Assembly: GCA_900545905.1 (NCBI GenBank)
Contig: URBA01000113.1
Span: 1-5,343, forward strand
Source: an uncultured Collinsella sp.
GTDB lineage: Bacteria > Actinomycetota > Coriobacteriia > Coriobacteriales > Coriobacteriaceae
Direction of reading: 5' to 3'
Length of the DNA stretch: 5,343 nucleotides
The notes under the pieces are model-generated. The model did not search any database. It was not told where the DNA came from and saw nothing but the letters and a program-made list of their open reading frames with translations. This document shows, piece after piece, positions 1-5,309 of this stretch (positions within the stretch are counted from its first letter, which is position 1; every line of letters starts with the position of its first letter). Position numbers and translations under genes: made by a program.

Positions 1-49
1 ATCTACACTTCTAGCTTCGTCGGCAGCGTCAGATGTGTATAAGAGACAG
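1..49 (+). other. Illumina Nextera/i5 sequencing adapter (artefact)
   Basis: This stretch is synthetic. Bases 31-49 are the 19-bp Tn5 mosaic end (AGATGTGTATAAGAGACAG). Bases 17-30 are the Nextera read-1 sequence TCGTCGGCAGCGTC. Bases 1-8 (ATCTACAC) are the end of the P5 flow-cell oligo, and the 8 bases between (9-16, TTCTAGCT) sit where the i5 index belongs. From memory that index is S515. The order P5 tail, index, read-1 primer, mosaic end is exactly that of a Nextera library molecule, so the insert, and hence the genome, starts at about base 50. An open frame can be read from an ATG at 33 through the adapter into the first gene, giving the residues MCIRDS, a known adapter-derived false N-terminus. 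It should be trimmed. Confidence 0.98.
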
Positions 50-50
50 T

Positions 51-695
51 GTTTGTACAGTGCTTGGCCTTGCTGCGCAGAGCTATATCAATTCGACGTA
101 CAAGACCTGGTCCAAGGTTCGCTCGGACGGCGACACGGGCGCCACGGTTGCTCGCCGCATGCTTGACGCCAACGGTTGCAATGCCGTGGGTATCAAGGGT
201 GTCGCCGGTGAGCTCACCGACCATTACAACCCGCAGGATAACAACCTGTATCTGTCGGATGCCAACCGTTCGGGCGGTTCGGTCGCAAGCGTTGCCGTCG
301 CCTGCCACGAGGCGGGCCATGCCGCCCAGCGTCAAAGCGGCTATGCCATGATGAAAGTACGTACCGCCCTCGTGCCGGTCGTCAACTTTACCCAGAACAC
401 CTGGACCATCGTGTTGCTCTTGGGCCTGTTTATGAACATTGCCGGGCTCACATCCCTCGCGTTGATCTTCTTCTCGTTTAGTGTACTGTTCCAACTCGTT
501 ACGCTGCCTGTCGAGATTGACGCCAGCCGACGCGCCGTGGCGTACATCGAGCAGTCGGGTATGAGTTCCAAGCAGGTCAACGGTGCCAAGAAGGTACTGA
601 CGGCCGCCGCGCTTACCTATGTTGCCGCTGCGCTCACCTCGATTATTCAGCTGCTCTACCTTATGGCTCGCTACAACAGAAACTCCAACCGATAA
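51..695 (+). CDS. yugP: YugP-type membrane zinc metallopeptidase, 5'-truncated
   Basis: This is the C-terminal 214 residues of a neutral zinc metallopeptidase of the YugP family (Pfam Zn_peptidase_2), a membrane-bound protease of unknown physiological substrate. The true start is missing because the sequence runs into adapter at base 49. Family proteins are about 220-230 residues, so roughly 10-15 residues, including most of the first membrane helix, are probably lost. The zinc motif HEAGH is at residues 86-90 of the visible part (within CHEAGHAAQ), with the two His as ligands and Glu as catalytic base. The family signature LPVEIDASRRA is at 152-162. Hydrophobic segments at about 118-150 (probably two helices) and 183-206 are membrane spans, which puts the active site close to the membrane. 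The N-terminal text around SYINSTYKTWSKV matches the usual start of these proteins. It ends in TAA at 693-695 and is followed by a strong hairpin, so it probably closes its own transcription unit. Family assignment is secure; function is not known from the sequence. Confidence 0.93.
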   Translation, partial: VCTVLGLAAQSYINSTYKTWSKVRSDGDTGATVARRMLDANGCNAVGIKGVAGELTDHYNPQDNNLYLSDANRSGGSVASVAVACHEAGHAAQRQSGYAMMKVRTALVPVVNFTQNTWTIVLLLGLFMNIAGLTSLALIFFSFSVLFQLVTLPVEIDASRRAVAYIEQSGMSSKQVNGAKKVLTAAALTYVAAALTSIIQLLYLMARYNRNSNR

Positions 696-711
696 CAAAT
701 GGGACTAACAG

Positions 712-741
712 GCGCCGCGGGGATTTGTGTCCCCGCGGCGC
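712..741 (+). terminator. GC-rich hairpin after yugP
   Basis: A perfect 11-bp stem, GCGCCGCGGGG (712-722) with CCCCGCGGCGC (731-741), closes on an 8-base loop. It begins 16 bases after the peptidase stop codon. The following bases (TGTACTATGTGTT) are only moderately T-rich, so it is a terminator-like hairpin without a classic U-tract. It is placed to separate yugP from xseA transcription. Confidence 0.65.
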
Positions 742-798
742 TGTACTATGTGTTGGACTTGAATTTGCGCAGGGCCGGAGCCCTAGTGCACGATGACG

Positions 799-806
799 AA
801 AGGAGG
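799..806 (+). promoter_or_regulatory. Ribosome binding site that favours the GTG start of xseA
   Basis: AAAGGAGG is a near-consensus Shine-Dalgarno sequence ending four bases before an in-frame GTG at 811. An upstream ATG at 793 lies before this site and has only GGAG at 777-780, 12 bases away. The strong site would be buried inside the coding sequence if ATG 793 were used. The four-base spacing is on the short side, so the choice of GTG is likely but not certain. Confidence 0.7.
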
Positions 807-810
807 CTGC

Positions 811-2262
811 GTGGCAGGCTGGAATCTAACCGGCAATAGCGTTTCCGCCGAGTTCGACGGCTCGGACGAGCAGGAGCGCAAAGAGCTCAGCGTGAGCCAG
901 GCGGTCGAGATCGCCGCTGGCGCGCTCGATGCGATTCCGCAGCTGAGCGTCCTGGGCGAGGTCACCGGCTTTCGTGGCCCCAATGCCCGAAGCGGCCACT
1001 GCTACTTCCAGATCAAGGACGACTCGGCCGCCGTCGATTGCATTATCTGGAAGGGCGCCTATCTCAAGCGCACCTTCGATTTGCGCGATGGTATGCAGGT
1101 GAGCTTTAAGGGCAGCTTTAACCTCTACAAGCCCACGGGCCGTATGAGCTTTGTCGCTCGCTCGTTCTCGCTGGCGGGGGAGGGCCTGCTGCGTCAACAG
1201 GTGGCGCAACTGGCCGAAAAGCTACGCCGCGAGGGCCTGATGGACGAAGCGCGCAAACGCCGCATCCCGGTGTTCTGCTCACGCGTGGCGGTTGTCACCT
1301 CGCTTTCCGGTGCGGTAATCGACGACGTCAAGCGTACGCTGCGCCGTCGCAACCCACTTGTCGAGCTCGTTTGCGTGGGTGCCAAGGTTCAAGGCGAGGG
1401 TGCGCCGGCGGAGCTTATTGAAGGCTTGCGCCGTGCCGCCTCCATCACGCCGGCACCCGATTGCATTTTGCTTGTGCGTGGCGGCGGTTCCTTCGAGGAT
1501 CTTATGACCTTCAACGACGAGGAACTTGCTCGCGCGGTGGCGGCCTGTCCTGTGCCCGTGGTGACGGGCATTGGCCACGAGCCCGATACCTCGATCTGCG
1601 ATATGGTGAGCGACCGTCGCGCCTCCACGCCAACGGCGGCTGCAGAATCGGTGGCACCGGCTATGACAGAGCTGGCCGACGTGCTCGAGGCACGTCATCA
1701 GCGTCTGGGCGCTGCGATGTCATCGATGATCGGGTCGAATCTGGTTGATCTGGAGATGCTCGATCAGCGCGGTCGGCGTGCCTGGGATACCTGTACGGCA
1801 CGCTTGGGCGATGCGCTCGATGCGGCCGCGTGCCGCCCGTGCCTCAACGATCCAACGTTTATGGTCGAGCGTCGCGAGTCGGAGCTTGCCCTGACGGCCG
1901 ATCGTCTGTCGGGCGCCATTGCGCGCTCGGTCGGGGCCTTCCGTTCCAACTTCGAGCGTCTGCCCGAGCGTTTGGTCGCAAGCACCTCGGGGCTCGATGG
2001 CAAGCGCCATGAGCTCGCGCTCGCGAGCTCCCGTCTGGAGCATCAAGGGCGCACGATGCTCAGCAAACCCGCGTCTGACTTAGGCCGTGCGGCAGCCTCG
2101 CTCGATGCCCTGTCGCCGCTTAAGGTGCTTGCCCGCGGCTACTCCATCGCGTATAGCGATGACGGTGTGGCTACGAGCGCCCAGACCTTTAAGCCCGGCG
2201 ACGCCATTCGCGTGCGCATGGCAGACGGCAACGTTGCGGCAACGGTCAATACGGTCGAATAG
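811..2262 (+). CDS. xseA: Exodeoxyribonuclease VII large subunit
   Basis: Catalytic subunit of exonuclease VII, a cytoplasmic enzyme that degrades single-stranded DNA from both ends into oligonucleotides and acts in repair and recombination. From GTG 811 the protein has 483 residues. An N-terminal OB-fold spans about residues 26-122, with the typical GHCYFQIKD stretch at 62-70. The catalytic domain follows: RIPVFCSRVAVVTSLSGAVIDDV (151-173), VQGEGAP (193-199), RGGGSFEDL (223-231), FNDEELARA (234-242), GHEPD (255-259) and DRRASTPTAAAE (268-279), all matching conserved family blocks. The region from about 280 to 430 is long and helical, as expected for the coiled-coil arm that binds the small subunits. 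The C-terminal motif LSPLKVLARGYSI is at 434-446. It is slightly longer than many family members, mainly through about 25 polar residues before the OB-fold. An alternative ATG at 793 would add six residues. xseB follows after 42 bases, so the two are probably co-transcribed. Function is secure; the exact start is less so. Confidence 0.96.
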   Translation: MAGWNLTGNSVSAEFDGSDEQERKELSVSQAVEIAAGALDAIPQLSVLGEVTGFRGPNARSGHCYFQIKDDSAAVDCIIWKGAYLKRTFDLRDGMQVSFKGSFNLYKPTGRMSFVARSFSLAGEGLLRQQVAQLAEKLRREGLMDEARKRRIPVFCSRVAVVTSLSGAVIDDVKRTLRRRNPLVELVCVGAKVQGEGAPAELIEGLRRAASITPAPDCILLVRGGGSFEDLMTFNDEELARAVAACPVPVVTGIGHEPDTSICDMVSDRRASTPTAAAESVAPAMTELADVLEARHQRLGAAMSSMIGSNLVDLEMLDQRGRRAWDTCTARLGDALDAAACRPCLNDPTFMVERRESELALTADRLSGAIARSVGAFRSNFERLPERLVASTSGLDGKRHELALASSRLEHQGRTMLSKPASDLGRAAASLDALSPLKVLARGYSIAYSDDGVATSAQTFKPGDAIRVRMADGNVAATVNTVE

Positions 2263-2288
2263 GCCGCGTTTCACAGCGATAAACCTTT

Positions 2289-2297
2289 AGGAAAGGA
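2289..2297 (+). promoter_or_regulatory. Ribosome binding site of xseB
   Basis: AGGAAAGGA lies 7 bases before the ATG at 2305. No promoter is evident in the short gap after xseA, consistent with translation from a shared xseA-xseB message. Confidence 0.7.
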
Positions 2298-2304
2298 AAC
2301 AGAT

Positions 2305-2571
2305 ATGGCAGAGAAGACCCCGGTCGAGCAGCTTACGTACAAGCAGGCCTCGCAGGAGCTGGAACTCATTATCCGCAGCCTGGAGTCGGGCGACATGGAG
2401 CTCGAGGAATCGCTCGAGAGCTACACCCGCGGCGTCGAGCTCCTCAAGAGCCTGCGTACCCGACTGGCCGATGCCGAGCAGAAGGTCTCGGTGCTTCTGA
2501 AGGACGTCGACGGCAACGACGTGCTCGCCGACGGCGAAGCCGCCAACACCGACGACAACCTGTCGTTCTAA
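2305..2571 (+). CDS. xseB: Exodeoxyribonuclease VII small subunit
   Basis: Small accessory subunit of exonuclease VII. Several copies coat the helical arm of XseA, and the complex is needed for controlled activity. The 88-residue protein has the family pattern: TYKQASQELELIIRSLESGD at 11-30, then MELEESLESYTRGVELLKSL at 31-50, then RTRLADAEQKVSVL at 51-64. The aligned hydrophobic positions fit the expected helical hairpin. A polar acidic tail follows (about 67-88, rich in D and E), making it slightly longer than the common 70-80 residues. ATG 2305 has a good ribosome site and no competing start. Immediate downstream position from xseA is the usual arrangement and supports the call. The stop is TAA at 2569-2571, 19 bases before the long inverted repeat, which could end or protect this transcript. 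Third codon positions are strongly G/C (26 of the first 30 codons). Confidence 0.95.
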   Translation: MAEKTPVEQLTYKQASQELELIIRSLESGDMELEESLESYTRGVELLKSLRTRLADAEQKVSVLLKDVDGNDVLADGEAANTDDNLSF

Positions 2572-2590
2572 CCATCCCGCAACCCACTTT

Positions 2591-2704
2591 GGGGTAGTCT
2601 TTTTGGACGGGGCTTTTTTGACTACCTCTTGTCGGCCGCCTCGCCGAGCGTCAGGCGCTGGCGAAAAGTAGTCAAAAAAAGCCCCGTCCCAAAAAGACTA
2701 CCCC
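2591..2704. repeat. Long near-perfect inverted repeat between xseB and the HIT gene
   Basis: The left arm (2591-2625, 35 nt) starts GGGGTAGTCTTTTTGG and ends GGGGCTTTTTTGACTAC. The right arm (2668-2704, 37 nt) is its reverse complement except for two single-base insertions: GGG against GG, and seven A against six T. The 42-nt centre contains a further small hairpin. As RNA or extruded DNA it would form a stem of about 35 bp. There is no T-tract after the 3' arm; instead T runs lie inside the 5' arm and pair with A runs in the 3' arm, so it is not a textbook intrinsic terminator. Because the element is symmetric, each strand reads nearly the same sequence first. Possible roles are a bidirectional terminator or 3'-end stabiliser for xseAB, or a dispersed palindromic (REP- or MITE-like) element. 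I see no transposase and no clear target-site duplication. The repeat is certain; the role is open. Confidence 0.93.
2642..2663. repeat. Small hairpin in the centre of the long inverted repeat
   Basis: CGCC-g-AGCG (2642-2650) pairs with CGCTGGCG (2656-2663): eight base pairs with one bulged G and a five-base loop (TCAGG). It would cap the long stem formed by the flanking arms. Confidence 0.6.
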
Positions 2705-2714
2705 TGATCCGTTT

Positions 2715-2721
2715 GAAAGGA
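2715..2721 (+). promoter_or_regulatory. Ribosome binding site of the HIT gene
   Basis: GAAAGGA ends seven bases before the ATG at 2729, a normal spacing. It lies 11 bases beyond the right arm of the inverted repeat, so the stem would not cover it. Confidence 0.65.
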
Positions 2722-2728
2722 ATCAGCC

Positions 2729-3064
2729 ATGTGTGATTGCATCTTCTGCAAAATCGCCAACCACGAGATCCCCTCGACCGTTGTCTACGAGGACGATCAG
2801 GTCATCGCGTTCGACGACCTCAACCCCCAGGCTCCGGTCCATACACTCGTGATTCCCAAGAAACACTACAGCGACATCGCCGACAACGTGCCTGCCGAGA
2901 CCATGGGCGCCATGGCTCACGCCATCCAGGAGGTCGCCAAGGCCAAGGGCCTGGAGGACGGTTTCCGTGTCATCTCCAACAAGGGCGTCAACGCAGGCCA
3001 GACCGTCATGCACTTCCACATGCACGTCCTTGGCGGCAAGAACCTGGGCGAGAACCTCATCTGA
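2729..3064 (+). CDS. hinT: Histidine triad (HIT) nucleotide-binding protein, HinT type
   Basis: A 111-residue cytoplasmic HIT protein. Members of the HinT branch hydrolyse nucleoside phosphoramidates such as AMP-lysine or AMP-amine compounds; the natural substrate is often unclear. The triad HFHMHV is at residues 95-100 inside GQTVMHFHMHVLGG; by family knowledge His97 is the nucleophile attacked by the phosphate. N84 in the VISNKG stretch matches the conserved family Asn. The N-terminus CDCIFCKIANHEIPS carries Cys4 and Cys7. In related bacterial HIT proteins such a CxxC, with a later His (His46 here) and one triad His, holds a structural zinc; whether it does so here is inferred. The protein has full family length and seems intact. 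ATG 2729 has a good ribosome site. It lies 157 bases after xseB, across the inverted repeat, and 41 bases before the LysR gene. The symbol is given by family resemblance only. Confidence 0.95.
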   Translation: MCDCIFCKIANHEIPSTVVYEDDQVIAFDDLNPQAPVHTLVIPKKHYSDIADNVPAETMGAMAHAIQEVAKAKGLEDGFRVISNKGVNAGQTVMHFHMHVLGGKNLGENLI

Positions 3065-3105
3065 GGGCGCGCAGTCCGTCGCCTTGGCTGCCTTTGGAGT
3101 AATCT

Positions 3106-3996
3106 ATGCAGCTTTCTCAACTCGAATACCTTCAAGCAGTAGCGAGCTATGGCGGCGTGCGCAAGGCTGCTCGCGCCGTCCATGTGAGTCCACAGGCCGT
3201 TTCGTCGGCAATTAAGAAGTTGGAATCTGAGTATCAGATTGTTTTGCTCGACCGATCGGCGGGGGAGGCTGTTTTGTCTCCGGCGGGCAGAGAATTTGCG
3301 CGTCGTGCACGCGTGATCCTGGCACAAGTCGACGATCTCAAAAAGTACGCTCAATCGGGGAACGGTGGCGTTTCGCCCGACGGCCACTTCCGTCTTTACG
3401 CCCCCTGTCTTCACGGGCGGGGGCGTCTTTTTGCCGAAAACTGGTACGACTCGTTTGAAAGCTCGCACCCCCAGATTCACCTTGATGTTTGGCATCAGCC
3501 AACGGCCACATGCTTTGAATCACTTGTGCTTGGCATTTCGGATGCGGCCATCTCATTTGAGGAGCCAAGGGACAGTGTCCTTTCTTCGAAATACTTGGGT
3601 GAAAAGGAGCTCAAGGTTCTTTCTTGCCCAGCGGGTCATCAATCTGTGGGCGCTATGACCGTTCGTGAGTTACTGGGCGGCAGGTTAGCTGTTCCCATTA
3701 ATTTGTCGCCCTGTCTCAATGCAATCAATCAATGCCCCGAAGCTCAGCTGGTTAATTTCCGCTTTCGCGATGTCGAATACGGAAACAGGGCACAGGCTGA
3801 GTTTCTTCAGGCCGGGGGATTGATATTGAGTTTTTCTGGCTCTTCTCTCGCATCAGATGGACTGGAAGTGAGCGAGTGCTCCATTGAAGGCTCGCATGAC
3901 GTAGCCTTGCCCATCTACTTTTGCTATCGACAAAATGTCTGGACCGATCGACACCAGACGGTATTTCTTCACCTATTGCGTCACCTTGCTTCGTGA
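3106..3996 (+). CDS. LysR-family transcriptional regulator
   Basis: A 296-residue DNA-binding regulator of LysR type. The N-terminal winged helix-turn-helix covers about residues 1-60: MQLSQLEYLQAVASYGGVRK leads into AARAVHVSPQAVSSAIKKLE (21-40), the recognition region, and LLDR (47-50) with LSPAGREF (57-64) forms the wing. A linker helix runs to about 83. The rest (about 90-296) fits an effector-binding domain, diverged from well-known members, so the ligand cannot be named. ATG 3106 is preceded by GGAG at 3096-3099 and starts at the standard point for the family. Third codon positions are much less G/C-rich than in the upstream genes (16 of the first 30 codons), as in the transporter that follows. 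LysR genes are often divergent from their target; here the likely target, the transporter, lies downstream on the same strand, 119 bases away. A regulator role is secure; control of the transporter is inferred from position. Confidence 0.93.
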   Translation: MQLSQLEYLQAVASYGGVRKAARAVHVSPQAVSSAIKKLESEYQIVLLDRSAGEAVLSPAGREFARRARVILAQVDDLKKYAQSGNGGVSPDGHFRLYAPCLHGRGRLFAENWYDSFESSHPQIHLDVWHQPTATCFESLVLGISDAAISFEEPRDSVLSSKYLGEKELKVLSCPAGHQSVGAMTVRELLGGRLAVPINLSPCLNAINQCPEAQLVNFRFRDVEYGNRAQAEFLQAGGLILSFSGSSLASDGLEVSECSIEGSHDVALPIYFCYRQNVWTDRHQTVFLHLLRHLAS

Positions 3997-4010
3997 GGTC
4001 ATTTGGCCTC
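3995..4010 (+). other. Small hairpin overlapping the stop of the LysR gene
   Basis: GAGGTC (3995-4000) pairs with GGCCTC (4005-4010), six pairs including one G-T, around a four-base loop. It overlaps the last two bases of the TGA stop. There is no T-tract, so its role is uncertain. Confidence 0.4.
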
Positions 4011-4012
4011 GT

Positions 4013-4035
4013 GGCGTCAAGTGAATGTTGACGCC
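4013..4035. promoter_or_regulatory. Perfect dyad between the regulator and the transporter
   Basis: GGCGTCAA (4013-4020) and TTGACGCC (4028-4035) form a perfect 8-bp inverted repeat separated by 7 bases. It is 80 bases before the transporter start and two bases after another small hairpin. It could be an operator for the LysR protein or the stem of a weak terminator. LysR sites usually have a T-N11-A dyad; here the TCAA/TTGA arms give T-N13-A, so the fit is imperfect. No T-tract follows, and I found no convincing -10/-35 pair around it. Confidence 0.45.
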
Positions 4036-4103
4036 TTGTAACACATGACTGACGGCTCTGCCCTCATGCTTTTCCAAGATTTCGGTTTGGGTTATTGGCT
4101 CTT

Positions 4104-4109
4104 GGAGGG
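4104..4109 (+). promoter_or_regulatory. Ribosome binding site that sets the transporter start
   Basis: GGAGGG lies six bases before the ATG at 4116. A longer reading from a TTG at 4095 would place this site inside the coding sequence and add seven residues (beginning MALGGRS) that do not look like part of the first membrane helix, so ATG 4116 is preferred. Confidence 0.8.
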
Positions 4110-4115
4110 CGGAGC

Positions 4116-5276
4116 ATGAACGATCGTACGATTTTGCTTTATATGACGTTTGTTTTTCTGTCGAACTTCAGCACCATTTTGTATTTTCTGACGGTTTACC
4201 TTGAATTCGTCGGATTCTCGATGGTGGCGATTTCTAGCATGATGATTGCATATCAAGTGAGCAAGTTCATCCTTGAAGTTCCCACTGGCTATATTGCCGA
4301 TAGGTTTGGACGAAAGACAAGTGGTCTCGTTGGCGTCGTGGGGATGCTTGGATACTATGTCGCCCTGCTTCTCGTCCGTTCTCCTCTGCTTTTAATCGGC
4401 GCGTTTGCTCTCAAAGGTTTTGCCGTTGCATGTATGAGCGGATCCATAGAAGCGATTTACATTGACAGCGTCTCTCAGGACCAGCTCGTAAGACTTAATG
4501 TCGTTGAGCGATTCATCTTCTATGTGTCTTATGCCCTCTCCGCTTGTGTGGGCGGTTTCATTTCGTCCGCTGGCGCGTATCTCATTGGGCTTTCGGTCGA
4601 TATCATCGCAATGGTGCTGACATTGGTTGTCGTTGTCTGTATTCCTGAGGTGAGAAGAGAGGGCACCGCGGTGACACCTGAGTATGGAATTAGCCCGAAG
4701 ATGATCGGTGCTGCTATTGCGGGTAATGGCATTCTTCGGTCAGCGTTCATCATGGACTGTTCTCAAGCATTTGCTTTTGTCGCCCTGGAAGACTTTTTCT
4801 CACTGTTGCTTGCGGGTCGCGGAATGAATGCCGTCGCTTCGGGTGTGATCATTGCGGTCCAGCTCCTTGCCTCGGCCTCCATGGGGCTTATTGTGCCCAG
4901 TGTGATTGCTCATGTCGACAAGGGCCGTTTTGCGCGTATTTGCGGCATCGTGCGCCTTTCCCTGACTGCTCTATTTTTGATTCCCTTTACTCCGGTCTAT
5001 TTGCTGCCCGTGTTCTATGTGTTGCAGACGGTCGCCTACTCGTTATTTGCTCCAATTAAATACTCAATTTTTCAAAATGCTGTCGATTCATCGATGCGCT
5101 GTTCACTGATTTCGGTTCAAAGCCAGATGGTGGCGGTGGGTGCTGTTCTTTTCTATCTGCTCAACTCTGTGCTGAGTAGCGTTGCGGGCATTCGAGTCGT
5201 ATTGCTTGTTGCGCTCGGGATTTCTTCCCTGGTGTATATCCCCGCGCTATTTCGTCTTACAAGTCAAAGGCCATGA
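4116..5276 (+). CDS. Major facilitator superfamily (MFS) transporter
   Basis: A 386-residue inner-membrane transporter that would move a small solute or drug using an ion gradient. Hydrophobic stretches fit 12 helices, approximately at 6-28, 38-57, 70-86, 89-108, 133-152, 156-176, 213-235, 240-262, 273-291, 293-312, 333-352 and 356-376. The MFS signature GYIADRFGRK sits at 58-67 in the loop between helices 2 and 3. SGSIEAIYIDSV at 108-119 matches a block common in a group of bacterial MFS proteins often annotated as drug exporters. A polar cytoplasmic loop at about 178-200 separates the two halves. The protein looks complete. The substrate cannot be told from sequence; export of a toxic compound under control of the upstream LysR protein is a plausible but untested idea. 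Third codon positions are less G/C-rich than in the xse and HIT genes (16 of the first 30 codons). It ends in TGA at 5274-5276, 33 bases before a terminator hairpin. Confidence 0.93.
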   Translation: MNDRTILLYMTFVFLSNFSTILYFLTVYLEFVGFSMVAISSMMIAYQVSKFILEVPTGYIADRFGRKTSGLVGVVGMLGYYVALLLVRSPLLLIGAFALKGFAVACMSGSIEAIYIDSVSQDQLVRLNVVERFIFYVSYALSACVGGFISSAGAYLIGLSVDIIAMVLTLVVVVCIPEVRREGTAVTPEYGISPKMIGAAIAGNGILRSAFIMDCSQAFAFVALEDFFSLLLAGRGMNAVASGVIIAVQLLASASMGLIVPSVIAHVDKGRFARICGIVRLSLTALFLIPFTPVYLLPVFYVLQTVAYSLFAPIKYSIFQNAVDSSMRCSLISVQSQMVAVGAVLFYLLNSVLSSVAGIRVVLLVALGISSLVYIPALFRLTSQRP

Positions 5277-5309
5277 GTATTTAGGCACCGATAACTTATA
5301 TATCAACGC

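Noticed and set aside
33..50. ATG at 33 as the start of the metallopeptidase gene
   Set aside because: The ATG is in the Nextera mosaic end. The resulting residues MCIRDS are adapter-derived, so the gene is truncated and not complete.
3..698. Long open frame on the - strand opposite the zinc metallopeptidase, 231 residues
   Set aside because: It is the complement of a clearly conserved gene with an intact zinc motif, and its C-terminal residues are encoded by the sequencing adapter. GC-rich genes often leave the opposite strand open.
744..749. TACTAT as a -10 box for an xseA promoter
   Set aside because: No reasonable -35 lies 16-18 bases upstream, since that position falls inside the hairpin loop. 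The match alone is too weak to call.
826..2046. Several - strand open frames within xseA
   Set aside because: All lie opposite conserved XseA blocks and show no coherent protein features.
2618..2623. TTGACT in the left arm of the inverted repeat as a -35 box
   Set aside because: The sequence 17 bases downstream is TCGCCG-like and GC-rich, with no -10 element.
2591..2704. CRISPR repeat or retron non-coding RNA as an explanation of the inverted repeat
   Set aside because: There are only two arms and no series of spaced direct repeats, and no cas gene or reverse transcriptase is present in the window.
2737..3102. 121-residue open frame overlapping the HIT gene in another + frame
   Set aside because: Its translation is rich in R, Q, P and G with no recognisable domain, as expected for a shifted frame of a GC-rich gene. 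The HIT protein in the correct frame carries the full HFHMHV motif.
4095..4115. TTG at 4095 as the start of the MFS transporter
   Set aside because: It would put the strong GGAGGG ribosome site inside the gene, while ATG 4116 has that site at ideal spacing and begins directly before the first membrane helix.
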